Source: Hallella multisaccharivorax DSM 17128 (lineage in GTDB: Bacteria; Bacteroidota; Bacteroidia; Bacteroidales; Bacteroidaceae). Taken from it: 64,000 nucleotides of DNA. The translations under genes were made by a program, and so were the position numbers. This document shows, in pieces, positions 53,790 through 62,756 of this stretch (position 1 is the stretch's first letter; the number at the start of each line of letters is the position of its first letter). The stretch covers positions 2,928,422-2,992,421 of the forward strand of contig NZ_GL945017.1 in the NCBI RefSeq assembly GCF_000218235.1, written 5' to 3'. The notes under the pieces were generated by a model. The model was not told the DNA's origin. It made no database searches and worked only from the letters and a program-made list of their open reading frames with translations.

Positions 53790-55523
53790 ATGAATATATT
53801 AGAGTTGAGTGAGCAAGAGATTGGCCGCCGCCAAAGCCTGCAGCAGTTGCGCGAGATGGGCATCAACCCCTATCCTGCCGCAGAGTTTCCGGTGTCGGCT
53901 TTCAGCACGGAGATCAAGCGGAACTTCAAGGATGGCGAGAAGCCCGAGGTCGTTGTCGCCGGTCGCATGATGAGCCGCCGTGTTATGGGCAAGGCCAGCT
54001 TTATGGAGCTGCAGGACGGTAAGGGCCGCATCCAGGTCTACGCCACGCGCGACGATATCTGCCCCGATGATAATAAAGACTTTTACAACGTAGTTTTCAA
54101 GAAGCTACTCGATATTGGCGATATCATCGGCGTGCGCGGTTTTGTCTTCAAGACCCAGACAGGGGAGGTCTCTGTTCACGCGCAGGAATTGACCTTGCTC
54201 TCGAAGAGCCTCAAACCTCTGCCCATTGTGAAATACAAGGACGGCGTGGCTTATGACAAGTTTGATGACCCTGAGATGCGTGCCCGCCAGCGCTATGTTG
54301 ACCTCATTGTCAATGACGGCGTGAAGGAGACTTTCCTCAAGCGCGCCACCGTGCTGCGCACCATGCGCCAGTTCTTTGATGAGAGAGGCTATACCGAGGT
54401 GGAGACCCCCACATTGCAAGCCATCGCCGGCGGTGCCAGCGCACGGCCGTTCATCACTCATTTTAATGCGCTCAACATTGATATGTACATGCGCATCGCC
54501 ACGGAGCTTTACCTCAAGCGCCTCATCGTGGGCGGCTTCGACGGCGTCTATGAGATTGGCAAGAACTTTCGCAATGAGGGTATGGACAAGAACCACAACC
54601 CTGAGTTCACGTGTATGGAGCTCTATGTGCCTTACAAGGATTACAACTGGATGATGGACTTCACCGAACAGCTGCTCGAGACCATTTGTACAGCGGTCAA
54701 CGGCAAGCCTGAAGTAACTTATCCTGACGGCAAGGTGATCAGTTATAAGGCTCCCTTCCGTCGTCTGCCTATCCTTGAGGCCATTAAGGAAAAGACCGGC
54801 TTCGACTGCGAGGGTAAGAGTGAGGATGAGATTCGCAGTTTCTGTCAGAGTAAGGGCTTGGAGATTGACGAGACCATGGGCAAAGGCAAGCTCATCGACG
54901 AGCTCTTCGGAGAGTTCTGCGAGGGTACGTTCATCCAGCCCACATTTATCACCGATTATCCTGTGGAGATGTCACCTCTCACTAAGATGCATCGTTCTAA
55001 GCCCGGTCTTACAGAACGCTTCGAATTGATGATCAACGGCAAGGAACTGGCCAATGCCTACTCTGAGCTCAACGATCCTATCGACCAAGAGCAGCGCTTC
55101 AAAGAGCAGATGAAGCTTGCCGACAAGGGCGACGACGAGGCAATGGTCATCGATCATGACTTCCTGCGTGCCCTGCAGTATGGCATGCCGCCCACGTCGG
55201 GCATCGGCATCGGCATCGACCGTCTCGTGATGCTCATGACCGCCAAGGAGTTCATCCAGGAGGTCATGCTCTTTCCGCAACTTAAGCCTGAAGCTAAGAT
55301 GCCACAGACCAGCGTGAATGACTGGGCTGACAAGGTGGGCGTACCCGAGAACTGGGTGTATGTGCTCCGCAAGGCCGGCTACAATCTTATCTCCGACATC
55401 AAGGATGTCAAGGCCCAGGCTCTGCAGCAGAAGATGCTCGAGATTAACAAGAAGTACAAGCTCGGCTACGACAAACCTGAACTCGGCACCATTCAGCAAT
55501 GGATCGAGAAAGCTGGGGAGTGA
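53790..55523 (+). CDS. lysS: Lysyl-tRNA synthetase, class II
   Basis: 577 residues from the ATG at 53790; an upstream frame extension runs through the promoter box. N-terminal OB-fold anticodon-binding domain (VAGRMMSRRVMGKASFMEL) and class II core with GKNFRNEGMDKNHNPEFT (motif 2) and SGIGIGIDRLVML (motif 3). A C-terminal extension after residue 500 (QTSVNDWADKVGVPENW) is the form seen in Bacteroidota. First of lysS-gpsA-(insert)-pgi. Confidence 0.97.
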   Translation: MNILELSEQEIGRRQSLQQLREMGINPYPAAEFPVSAFSTEIKRNFKDGEKPEVVVAGRMMSRRVMGKASFMELQDGKGRIQVYATRDDICPDDNKDFYNVVFKKLLDIGDIIGVRGFVFKTQTGEVSVHAQELTLLSKSLKPLPIVKYKDGVAYDKFDDPEMRARQRYVDLIVNDGVKETFLKRATVLRTMRQFFDERGYTEVETPTLQAIAGGASARPFITHFNALNIDMYMRIATELYLKRLIVGGFDGVYEIGKNFRNEGMDKNHNPEFTCMELYVPYKDYNWMMDFTEQLLETICTAVNGKPEVTYPDGKVISYKAPFRRLPILEAIKEKTGFDCEGKSEDEIRSFCQSKGLEIDETMGKGKLIDELFGEFCEGTFIQPTFITDYPVEMSPLTKMHRSKPGLTERFELMINGKELANAYSELNDPIDQEQRFKEQMKLADKGDDEAMVIDHDFLRALQYGMPPTSGIGIGIDRLVMLMTAKEFIQEVMLFPQLKPEAKMPQTSVNDWADKVGVPENWVYVLRKAGYNLISDIKDVKAQALQQKMLEINKKYKLGYDKPELGTIQQWIEKAGE

Positions 55524-55614
55524 AGAAGGATAAGTGATGAGTGAAGAGTGAGAGGTCAATGCAGGGGTAAGCCTTTGTGGCCGCCCGCAACAACATTTCA
55601 AACTGTATAGTATT

Positions 55615-56664
55615 ATGAGCTTCATCAACAATCTTTGGCAGAAAGTGCTTCATCCCACCAAGCCGTGGGGCGGCGTCGAGGGTGGCATTGCCATCATCGG
55701 TGGCGGCTCGTGGGCCACGGCCATCGCCAAGATAGTGGTGGGCCGGACGGGGCATATCGGATGGTATATGCGCAGAAGTGACCGTATCGCAGAGTTCAAG
55801 CGGCTCGGACATAATCCTGCCTATCTCACGACACTCAACTTCGATGTCAGCCAGATAAGCTTCTACGCCGACCTCAACGCTGTGGCACGCAAATACGATA
55901 CGCTCATCTTCGTCACTCCGTCGCCCTACCTCAAGAACCACCTTGCCAAGCTCACCGCCGACATTAGCGGCAAGACTATTGTGACAGCAGTGAAAGGCAT
56001 CGTGCCCGACGAGGATATGGTCGTGAGCGAATATTTCCACACACGTTACAATGTGCCGCAGGATCATATTCTCTGTATCGGAGGCCCCTCACATGCTGAG
56101 GAGGTGGCCATGGACCGCCTCACCTATCTCACGATAGGGTGTACCGCGGAGAAGACTGCCGAGGCTTTCGCCAATGTGTTACGAAGCGACTACGTACGCG
56201 TAGAAACATCTGAGGATATCATGGGTATCGAATATGCTGCCGTGCTGAAGAATGTCTATGCCATCTGCGCAGGTATCTGCAACGGACTGCGCTATGGCGA
56301 TAACTTCATGGCGGTGCTGCTCACCAACTGTGTACGCGAGATGGACCGCTACCTGACAGCCGTGTCTCCTGCCAAACGGAATATCTGTGACAGTGCTTAT
56401 CTCGGTGATCTCACGGTGACCTGCTACTCCAACTTCTCACGCAACCGCACGTTCGGCACAATGATCGGTAGAGGCTACAGCGTCAAGAGTGCTCAGTTAG
56501 AGATGAAGATGGTGGCCGAAGGCTACTATGGGACTAAGTGTATGATGGAACTTAACAAACAGGCAAAAGTAGATATGCCGATTCTCAACACCGTCTACGA
56601 CATACTCTACAGACAGGTGAATCCAGCTAAGGCCATACTGACGCTGACTGAAAAGTTGACATAA
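55615..56664 (+). CDS. gpsA: Glycerol-3-phosphate dehydrogenase [NAD(P)+]
   Basis: 349 residues. Supplies sn-glycerol-3-phosphate for phospholipids. The dinucleotide-binding loop IIGGGSWATAIAK is at about 28-40; VTAVKGIVPDE carries a conserved Lys; GVEYAAVLKNV-like segment here reads GIEYAAVLKNVYAICAGICNG with the catalytic Lys. The first 20 residues are an extension over the usual start of the fold. In other Bacteroidales that I recall, gpsA is directly followed by pgi; here a GxxExxY gene lies in between. Confidence 0.95.
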   Translation: MSFINNLWQKVLHPTKPWGGVEGGIAIIGGGSWATAIAKIVVGRTGHIGWYMRRSDRIAEFKRLGHNPAYLTTLNFDVSQISFYADLNAVARKYDTLIFVTPSPYLKNHLAKLTADISGKTIVTAVKGIVPDEDMVVSEYFHTRYNVPQDHILCIGGPSHAEEVAMDRLTYLTIGCTAEKTAEAFANVLRSDYVRVETSEDIMGIEYAAVLKNVYAICAGICNGLRYGDNFMAVLLTNCVREMDRYLTAVSPAKRNICDSAYLGDLTVTCYSNFSRNRTFGTMIGRGYSVKSAQLEMKMVAEGYYGTKCMMELNKQAKVDMPILNTVYDILYRQVNPAKAILTLTEKLT

Positions 56665-56681
56665 AGATTTTTTTAAGACAT

Positions 56682-56702
56682 AAAGACATAAAGAACATAT
56701 TT
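56682..56702 (+). repeat. Left arm of the 21-base inverted repeat
   Basis: Starts 18 bases past the gpsA stop. Exact reverse complement of 57285-57305. Confidence 0.9.
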
Positions 56703-56723
56703 AAGACGTAAAGAAACACAGGC

Positions 56724-57116
56724 ATGAATATGGATAGTGCAAATGTTGAGCTACTCATAAAGAAGATTATCCAGTGCATCTATAATGTGCGGGGAGTGCT
56801 GCCTCCTGGATTTCTTGAGAAGATATACAAGAATGCGCTATACATTGAGCTCAAAGAGCAAGGGATGCCTGTTGAGACGGAGGTTCCAATCAATGTCGTC
56901 TATAAAAATCACATCGTTGGGAGCTATAAGGCAGATATGATTGTGAACAAAAATATTATCATTGAACTGAAGGCTACCCAACATCTCACGCTGGATAACG
57001 AAGTCCAACTCGTCAACTATCTTACTGCATTAAACATCGAGAATGGTCTCCTCGTGAATTTTGGCAGTGATAAAATAGAGATAAAACGGAAATATAAAAC
57101 GTATCGTAAACTATAA
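56724..57116 (+). CDS. GxxExxY protein, PD-(D/E)xK nuclease superfamily
   Basis: 130 residues. The naming motif is clear: G29, E32 and Y35 in GFLEKIY. The nuclease-like core has D71 in KADMIV and E81/K83 in IIIELKA, the D-ExK pattern of the PD-(D/E)xK fold. The end LLVNFGSDKIEIKRKYK is the conserved family tail. All expected catalytic residues are present. Family members occur widely and erratically in bacteria, often beside A-rich tandem words similar to those here; the biological role is not known to me. It splits gpsA from pgi. Confidence 0.92.
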   Translation: MNMDSANVELLIKKIIQCIYNVRGVLPPGFLEKIYKNALYIELKEQGMPVETEVPINVVYKNHIVGSYKADMIVNKNIIIELKATQHLTLDNEVQLVNYLTALNIENGLLVNFGSDKIEIKRKYKTYRKL

Positions 57117-57205
57117 TTTTAATTAAATAACAAAAGCAGCGACACACAAAGACATATAAAGCATATTTAAAGCATATTCCGCTCATAAAATAAAGAAGAA
57201 TCCAT

Positions 57206-57283
57206 CTTTTTAAGATAGAGAAGTGTCTGTCTTGATAGAAGAGAAGAGTCCGTCTTGATAGAAGAGAAGATTTGTCTTTATAG
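57206..57283. repeat. Tandem repeat with a 22-23-base pitch upstream of pgi
   Basis: CTTGATAG starts at 57231 and 57254, and CTTTATAG at 57276, with GAAGAGAAGA after the first two. A diverged copy lies near 57206. Spacing is 25, 23 and 22. It lies between the GxxExxY gene and the right arm of the inverted repeat. Confidence 0.75.
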
Positions 57284-57284
57284 A

Positions 57285-57305
57285 AAATATGTTCTTTATG
57301 TCTTT
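57285..57305 (-). repeat. Right arm of the 21-base inverted repeat
   Basis: Exact reverse complement of 56682-56702, ending 29 bases before the pgi ATG. Confidence 0.9.
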
Positions 57306-57321
57306 TTGTCCTCAATGCATG

Positions 57322-57329
57322 TAATTTTG
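57322..57329 (+). promoter_or_regulatory. -7 promoter box of pgi
   Basis: TAATTTTG, only 5 bases before the pgi ATG, so a transcript from here would be leaderless. No TTTG at the -33 distance. It lies just outside the right arm of the inverted repeat. Confidence 0.4.
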
Positions 57330-57334
57330 TCATT

Positions 57335-58696
57335 ATGGAAAACATTAAGTTAGACACCAGCAAGGCCGTGGAGTTTCTTGCTGCCGGTACAGTGAAAGGT
57401 TATGAGCCGAAGGTGAAGGCCGCTCAGGAAGCTCTTGAGAGCGGCACATGTGAAGGTAGTGATTTCTTGGGCTGGCTCCACCTCCCCACAGAGACCACAG
57501 GCGATTTCCTCAATGATGTGGAGGCCTGTGCCGAATTGCTTCGCGCCAAGTGCGACACTGTTGTCGTAGCTGGTATCGGTGGTTCTTATCTCGGTGCGCG
57601 CGCCGTCATTGAAGCTCTCGGTAACTCGTTACAGTGGCTCGTCAACGACGGTTCCAAGGCTCCCAACGTCATCTTCGCAGGCAACAGCATCTCTGAGGAT
57701 TACTTGTCAGAACTGACCAACTACCTCAAGGACAAGAAGTTCGGTGTCATCAACATCTCCAAGAGTGGTACGACAACGGAGACCGCACTCACTTTCCGTC
57801 TGCTGAAGAAGCAGTGCGAGGCACAGCGCGGCAAGGATGAGGCCAAGGATGTCATCGTTGCCATCACCGACTCCGTGAAGGGTGCTGCCCGTAAGACCGC
57901 TGAGAAAGAGGGTTACAAGACATTCATCATCCCCGACAACGTAGGCGGTCGTTTCTCAGTGCTCACCCCGGTAGGTCTGCTGCCTATCGCTGTAGCTGGA
58001 TTCGACATCAAGGCGCTCGTCAGGGGTGCTCAGGACATGGAGAAGGCTACGGCTGTCGACGTACCTTTCAAGCAGAACATCTCGGCACAATATGCCGCTA
58101 TACGTCAGGCCCTCTATACGCAGGCCGGCAAGAAGATTGAGATTCTCGCTGACTTCCAGCCGAAGCTCCACTTCATGGCAGAATGGTGGAAGCAGCTCTA
58201 TGGGGAGAGCGAGGGTAAGGACGGCAAGGGCATCTTCCCTGCAGCCTGCGACTTCACAACCGACCTCCACTCCATGGGTCAGTGGATCCAGCAGGGCGAG
58301 CGCTCTATCTTCGAGACAGTGCTTTCTGTGGAGAAGCCCAACAGTAAGCTCCTCTTCCCGCATGATGACGAGAACCTCGACGGCCTCAACTTCCTTGAGG
58401 GTAAGCGCGTGGACGAGGTCAACAAGATGGCTGAGCTCGGCACACGCCTGGCTCACGTTGACGGTGGCGTGCCTAATATCCGTGTCAGTGTGCCCAAGCT
58501 CGACGAGTACTACCTCGGTCAGGTTATCTACTTCTTCGAGAAGGCTTGTGGTATCAGTGGTCTGCTGGAGGGTGTGAACCCGTTCAATCAGCCTGGTGTG
58601 GAGGCTTACAAGAAGAACATGTTCGCACTGCTCGGCAAGCCCGGCTACGAAGATGAGACCATTGCTATCAAGAAGCGTCTCGCTAAGGAGAAATAA
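57335..58696 (+). CDS. pgi: Glucose-6-phosphate isomerase
   Basis: 453 residues, the short bacterial form. Interconverts glucose-6-phosphate and fructose-6-phosphate. [15 protein letters not shown] and [15 protein letters not shown] are the sugar-phosphate isomerase blocks; [18 protein letters not shown] is the family signature, and [14 protein letters not shown] holds the C-terminal active-site Lys. Followed 39 bases later by a HAD phosphatase gene. Confidence 0.97.
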   Translation: MENIKLDTSKAVEFLAAGTVKGYEPKVKAAQEALESGTCEGSDFLGWLHLPTETTGDFLNDVEACAELLRAKCDTVVVAGIGGSYLGARAVIEALGNSLQWLVNDGSKAPNVIFAGNSISEDYLSELTNYLKDKKFGVINISKSGTTTETALTFRLLKKQCEAQRGKDEAKDVIVAITDSVKGAARKTAEKEGYKTFIIPDNVGGRFSVLTPVGLLPIAVAGFDIKALVRGAQDMEKATAVDVPFKQNISAQYAAIRQALYTQAGKKIEILADFQPKLHFMAEWWKQLYGESEGKDGKGIFPAACDFTTDLHSMGQWIQQGERSIFETVLSVEKPNSKLLFPHDDENLDGLNFLEGKRVDEVNKMAELGTRLAHVDGGVPNIRVSVPKLDEYYLGQVIYFFEKACGISGLLEGVNPFNQPGVEAYKKNMFALLGKPGYEDETIAIKKRLAKEK

Positions 58697-58735
58697 TTTG
58701 AATTCAGTGATAGTATTATCAGTGATAAATAAATA

Positions 58736-59464
58736 ATGATGGATATCAAACAAGCCATCAACTCTTATAACACGACCTTTGGGGTGGAGTTCCATCCCAA
58801 GGCCGTGCTTTTCGATATGGACGGCGTGCTCTACGACTCCATGCCTCGTCATGCCATCGCGTGGCAGAAATCCATGGCACAATTCGGCATTCACATGACG
58901 GCGCACGATGTCTATGCCACAGAGGGTGCACGCGGCTTCGACACCGTGAAGATGCTCGTCAAGCGGCAGAAAGGCACAGACATCTCTGATGAGAAGGCTA
59001 AAGCGATGTATGAAGTGAAGAGTAACATCTTCCATGCCATGCCTGAGGCTCCTATCTTTGATGGCGTGAAAGAGCTCATGCAGCGCGTCACGGATGCAGG
59101 ACTCTCTGTCAACGTCGTCACCGGAAGTGCTCAGAAACCGCTCATCGCACGGCTGACTCATGACTTCGGTCAATGGCTCGCTCCCGACCATATCACAACA
59201 GCCTATGACGTGGACCGTGGCAAACCCGACCCGGACCCTTATCTCACCGGACTTCGCAAAGCCGGAGATCTCAAGCCCTGGCAAGGCATCGTCGTAGAGA
59301 ATGCGCCCTTGGGTATTCATGCAGGTGTGGCAGCCGGATGCTTCACCATCGCTGTCAACAGCGGGCCGCTCCCCGACAGTGACCTCCTTGTAGAGAAGCC
59401 CAACCTCCTCTACCAGAAAATGACGGAGCTGCTTGGCGACTGGGAGCAGATCATCGGGTCATAA
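58736..59464 (+). CDS. HAD-family sugar-phosphatase/phosphomutase-like protein
   Basis: 242 residues. HAD motif I FDMDGVLYDS with D27 and D29; motif II VVTGSA; motif III region with KPDPDPYLTGL; motif IV VENAPLGIHAG. The helical cap after motif I puts it in the beta-phosphoglucomutase-like subclass. Its position behind pgi suggests a hexose-phosphate substrate; this is inference. ATGs at 58736 and 58739 are adjacent. Confidence 0.9.
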   Translation: MMDIKQAINSYNTTFGVEFHPKAVLFDMDGVLYDSMPRHAIAWQKSMAQFGIHMTAHDVYATEGARGFDTVKMLVKRQKGTDISDEKAKAMYEVKSNIFHAMPEAPIFDGVKELMQRVTDAGLSVNVVTGSAQKPLIARLTHDFGQWLAPDHITTAYDVDRGKPDPDPYLTGLRKAGDLKPWQGIVVENAPLGIHAGVAAGCFTIAVNSGPLPDSDLLVEKPNLLYQKMTELLGDWEQIIGS

Positions 59465-59525
59465 AGGGTATCAGCGCATCGGCACCGTATCATATATCCA
59501 AACCCAACTGAATAAGACACATTAC

Positions 59526-60146
59526 ATGCTCAGATATATTCTTTCTTTCATATCCGTGCTCATTGCCCTCTGTCCAACATACGCGCAGGAGCAGCAGCAG
59601 GAACCACAGCGCAAGAAACTCGTGGTCATTGATATCGAGACAAAGGTCCCCATGCGGGGCGTTATCGTCAGTACGAAAGACGGCTACCGTGACACCACCA
59701 ACTGGCGCGGCGTCTGTTATGTGCCTGCAAAATTCGACACACTCACGGTGTTCAGGCACAATTATATCCCAGAGCACGTGCTGGCCAGGGAGCTGAAGGA
59801 TACCACCTCACTCATTCCCACCGGATCTTCCATCGGTGAGGTGACAGTATGGGGAAAGAATGACATCAATCAACAAATTAAAAAAAGTGTCGGCTATAAC
59901 CCACTGCCAAGTGCGAAAACAGGTATCATAGGCAGTTTTGACCTTGCCAATATTCTTGACCGCCGCGGACGCCGCGACCGCAAGCATCTGAGAACCGTAC
60001 GCCGGAAGTTCCAGGAAATGGACAATACAGGTGACCCCATCGTAGACGCTTACAACAAGGCCATGGAAAAGAAACGGCTTGAGGAGGAGGCTAAAGAAGA
60101 CGGGAAGGGGACCGTTGAGAGAGAGGAAGCAGATGAAAAGAAATAA
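59526..60146 (+). CDS. Secreted protein with carboxypeptidase-like beta-sandwich, function unknown
   Basis: 206 residues from the ATG at 59526, which opens a good signal peptide (MLRYILSFISVLIALCPTYAQ in part). Upstream codons overlap the HAD gene and are not used. After a Gln-rich linker comes a beta-sandwich segment (KLVVIDIETKVPMRGVIVST, then GVCYVPAKFDTLTV) like the CarboxypepD_reg/CNA-B fold. A helical, charged C-terminal half ends in a Lys/Glu tail. I know no function. It lies 3 bases before mnmA. Confidence 0.8.
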   Translation: MLRYILSFISVLIALCPTYAQEQQQEPQRKKLVVIDIETKVPMRGVIVSTKDGYRDTTNWRGVCYVPAKFDTLTVFRHNYIPEHVLARELKDTTSLIPTGSSIGEVTVWGKNDINQQIKKSVGYNPLPSAKTGIIGSFDLANILDRRGRRDRKHLRTVRRKFQEMDNTGDPIVDAYNKAMEKKRLEEEAKEDGKGTVEREEADEKK

Positions 60147-60148
60147 CG

Positions 60149-61234
60149 ATGATTGATTACGACAAGATAAGAGACAAGCGCATCGCGGTACTGCTCAGTG
60201 GCGGCGTCGACTCCTCTGTGGCCGTCTATGAACTCGCTTCACGCGACATCCACCCCGACTGTTTCTACATCAAGATAGGCCCCGGGGAGAAGGAGGAATG
60301 GGACTGCAACTCGGAGGAGGACCTTGAGATGGCGGCAGCTGTCGCTGCCAAATACGGCTGTAAACTGCAGGTCGTAGACTGCCATAGGGAATATTGGTCG
60401 AGGGTGACGAAGTATACCATGGAGAAGGTGAAGGCGGGGCTTACTCCCAATCCCGACGTGATGTGCAACCGTCTCATCAAGTTCGGGGCGTTCGACGAGA
60501 AGATGGGGTACAGCTACGACCTCATAGCCACCGGTCACTATGCCCAGACCGAATGGATTGACGGACACAAGTGGCTCACGACAAGCCCCGACCCCGTGAA
60601 GGATCAAACCGACTTCCTCGCGCAGATCTATCAGTGGCAACTCAAGAAAGCACTCTTCCCCATCGGTCACTATGTCAAGAACGAGGTGCGTGAGATCGCG
60701 GAGCGCGAGCATCTTATCAACGCCAAGCGCAAGGACTCGCAAGGCATCTGCTTCCTGGGCAATATCAATTACGATGAGTATATCCGCCGCTATGCCGGAG
60801 AGAAGACAGGCGACGTCATCGAACTGGAGACCAGCAGGAAGATTGGTGAGCACAGGGGCCACTGGTTCCACACCATCGGCCAGCGCAAGGGTCTCGGGCT
60901 CGGCGGAGGTCCGTGGTTCGTCGTGAAGAAAGACGCGGAAAAGAACATCCTCTATGTCAGCCATGGCTATGATCCACAGACGGCCTACAAGAGCGACTTC
61001 CTCATCCACGGCTTCGACTTTCTCACCGAGGGCGTCACGTCTCTGCCCGAGTGCGTCACCTTCAAGATCCGCCACACACCAGACTGCCACGAAGCAACGG
61101 TAGCAGACTGCGGTGACGGCTCCTACACCATTCACAGTAAAGAACAGATCCATGGCGTGGCCCCGGGACAGTTCTGTGTCATCTACGATGCAGAGCACCA
61201 CAAATGCTACGGTTCGGGAGAAATAACATTGTAA
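60149..61234 (+). CDS. mnmA: tRNA-specific 2-thiouridylase MnmA
   Basis: 361 residues. Thiolates U34 of tRNAs for Lys, Glu and Gln. The PP-loop LLSGGVDSS is at about 15-23. The two catalytic cysteines are in NPDVMCN (about 109) and GICFLG (about 201). A C-terminal central/beta domain follows (FHTIGQRKGLGLGGG). It lies in a dense plus-strand run. Note that tRNA-Lys(TTT), a natural substrate, is encoded elsewhere in the window. Confidence 0.95.
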   Translation: MIDYDKIRDKRIAVLLSGGVDSSVAVYELASRDIHPDCFYIKIGPGEKEEWDCNSEEDLEMAAAVAAKYGCKLQVVDCHREYWSRVTKYTMEKVKAGLTPNPDVMCNRLIKFGAFDEKMGYSYDLIATGHYAQTEWIDGHKWLTTSPDPVKDQTDFLAQIYQWQLKKALFPIGHYVKNEVREIAEREHLINAKRKDSQGICFLGNINYDEYIRRYAGEKTGDVIELETSRKIGEHRGHWFHTIGQRKGLGLGGGPWFVVKKDAEKNILYVSHGYDPQTAYKSDFLIHGFDFLTEGVTSLPECVTFKIRHTPDCHEATVADCGDGSYTIHSKEQIHGVAPGQFCVIYDAEHHKCYGSGEITL

Positions 61235-61238
61235 GATC

Positions 61239-62156
61239 ATGGAACAGGAAAAGACCACATTACGTTTAGGTGACTACAACACGCTTACCGTCACACGGCT
61301 GGCCCAGCGGGACAATCCCCACTCTGCGGGCGGCAGGGAGACCTTCGGCATCTTCCTCGACGGCGGGCGTGAGGGCGACATCCTCATGCCGAAGAAGTAT
61401 GTGCCCGAAGGTGCAAGAGTGGGTGACAAGATACGCTGTTTCGTCTATCTCGACCAGGAGGAGCGGCTTATTGCCACTACGGAGATCCCGCTCGCTAAAG
61501 CAGGCGATTTTGCATACCTCGAGTGCACATGGGTCAACCAGTACGGCGCGTTTCTTAACTGGGGCCTGATGAAAGACCTTTTCTGTCCCTTCCGTGAGCA
61601 GAAGAAGAAAATGGAGATGGGCGAGAGCTATATTGTCTATATCCACCTCGATGAAGAGAGCTACCGCATCGTCGCGACAGCAAAGATCGACAAGTATCTC
61701 CAGTCTGCCCAATCCGCCGGCTTGAAAGAGCGCCAGGAGGTTGACTTGCTGATCTGGCAGAAGACCGACCTGGGCTTCAAGACCATCGTCAACAACAAGT
61801 ACCAGGGGCTCATCTACCGCGACCAGATCTTTCAGCAGATCCACACGGGCGACCAACTGAAAGGCTTTATAGAGAAAGTCCGTCCTGACGGCAGGCTCGA
61901 CATCATTCTCCAGCCCACCGGACGGCGACAGACGCTCGACTTTGCCGACATCCTCCTGCAGTGGATCGAGAGTCACGATGGTTTCTGTCCCTTTGGAGAC
62001 AAGAGCGCACCCGACGACATCAAGCGCACGTTTCAGGTGAGCAAGAAAGTGTTTAAGAAAGCCGTCGGCGACCTCTACAAGCGCCACCTCATCGACATCA
62101 CCGACGAAGGGTTGCAACTAACTTCCACAACGGAGCAGCCATCAACGCCTGCATGA
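61239..62156 (+). CDS. S1-domain RNA-binding protein, CvfB-like
   Basis: 305 residues. Tandem S1-type OB folds: GIFLDGGREGDILMPKKYVP, then YGAFLNWGLMKDLFCPF, then GLIYRDQIFQQIHTGDQLKGFI. A C-terminal winged helix follows (SKKVFKKAVGDLYKRHLI), as in CvfB. In staphylococci CvfB binds RNA and affects virulence genes; a general RNA role is the most that can be said here. Its last 59 bases overlap the end of the Nudix gene on the other strand. Confidence 0.92.
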   Translation: MEQEKTTLRLGDYNTLTVTRLAQRDNPHSAGGRETFGIFLDGGREGDILMPKKYVPEGARVGDKIRCFVYLDQEERLIATTEIPLAKAGDFAYLECTWVNQYGAFLNWGLMKDLFCPFREQKKKMEMGESYIVYIHLDEESYRIVATAKIDKYLQSAQSAGLKERQEVDLLIWQKTDLGFKTIVNNKYQGLIYRDQIFQQIHTGDQLKGFIEKVRPDGRLDIILQPTGRRQTLDFADILLQWIESHDGFCPFGDKSAPDDIKRTFQVSKKVFKKAVGDLYKRHLIDITDEGLQLTSTTEQPSTPA

Positions 62157-62667
62157 TCTCTCCCCGCTCCAGGATGCCACGCACCTCCTCCGCCGTGAGG
62201 AGGTAGACATCCAAATCTTCATTGGCATCGAAATGTTGTGCGCCTGCATGTTCCACACCACGGGCAAGGAATGTGTGGGCGATATTATTATTAGTACCCG
62301 GATTCGGACAAAGGTTCATGAAGGGTTCCCATTCGCCGCCACCGAAGCCCGTCTCCTCCATCAACTCGCGCTTGGCAGCAGCCATTGGTTCTTCCCTTTT
62401 CTCGATCACGCCGGCAGGAATCTCCCACTCCACGACATCCAGTCCATGGCGGTATTGGCGCTCAAAGAGATACTTCCCGTCTTTTGTGATGGCAATGACA
62501 TTGATCCAGTCGGGATACTCCAGTGACCAATAGTCATCCTTGATGCGACCATCCGGCAACATCATCTTATCTTTGCGAACCGTCATCCATGGTTCTTTCA
62601 CAACATATTCTGAAGAGATCGTCTTCCAGCGCATCTCCTCATCCGAACGCTTCAGTTTTATAGACAT
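62098..62667 (-). CDS. Nudix hydrolase, ADP-ribose pyrophosphatase type
   Basis: 189 residues. The Nudix box spans 86-108, with G86, R100-E101 and E104-E105 of the RExxEE core. The preceding EWEIPAGVI and the following GTNNNIAHTFLA match the ADP-ribose pyrophosphatase branch. An internal ATG at residue 12 (MRWKTISSEY) could be the true start. It converges on and overlaps the CvfB-like gene. A -7 box lies at 62689-62696. Confidence 0.92.
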   Translation of the reverse strand: MSIKLKRSDEEMRWKTISSEYVVKEPWMTVRKDKMMLPDGRIKDDYWSLEYPDWINVIAITKDGKYLFERQYRHGLDVVEWEIPAGVIEKREEPMAAAKRELMEETGFGGGEWEPFMNLCPNPGTNNNIAHTFLARGVEHAGAQHFDANEDLDVYLLTAEEVRGILERGEIMQALMAAPLWKLVATLRR

Positions 62668-62688
62668 AACTTATCCTTAATTTGTCTG

Positions 62689-62696
62689 CAAAATTA
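62689..62696 (-). promoter_or_regulatory. -7 promoter box of the Nudix gene
   Basis: TAATTTTG on the minus strand, 21 bases before the ATG at 62667. The -33 region shows only a weak ATTG. Confidence 0.5.
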
Positions 62697-62704
62697 TTAA
62701 AACC

Positions 62705-62736
62705 TTTCCAATTCTGACAATAAAACGCTAACTTTG
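62705..62736 (+). promoter_or_regulatory. Promoter of the His/Cys-rich protein and TonB receptor genes
   Basis: TAACTTTG (62729-62736), 20 bases before the GTG at 62757, with TTTC (62705-62708) at the -33 position, one base off consensus. Confidence 0.55.
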
Positions 62737-62756
62737 CAAACAAGAATAGGAAGATT

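Larger units (their letters stand above)
56682..57305. mobile_element. Putative cassette: GxxExxY gene enclosed by a 21-base inverted repeat
   Basis: A perfect 21-base inverted repeat encloses 624 bases: left arm 56682-56702 and right arm 57285-57305. The arms are built from the words AAAGACATAAAG and AACATATTT. An imperfect direct copy of the arm lies at 57148-57170, after the gene, and further AAGAC(A/G)TAAAG words flank the left arm. The only gene inside is the GxxExxY protein. No transposase is present, so movement would have to be provided by another element or by the encoded nuclease-like protein. Confidence 0.5.

Noticed and set aside
60239..61258. A 339-codon open frame on the minus strand opposite mnmA
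   Set aside because: It is a shadow of mnmA, which has complete PP-loop and cysteine motifs; the antisense protein has no domain pattern. Long antisense frames of the same type occur opposite pgi and the CvfB-like gene.
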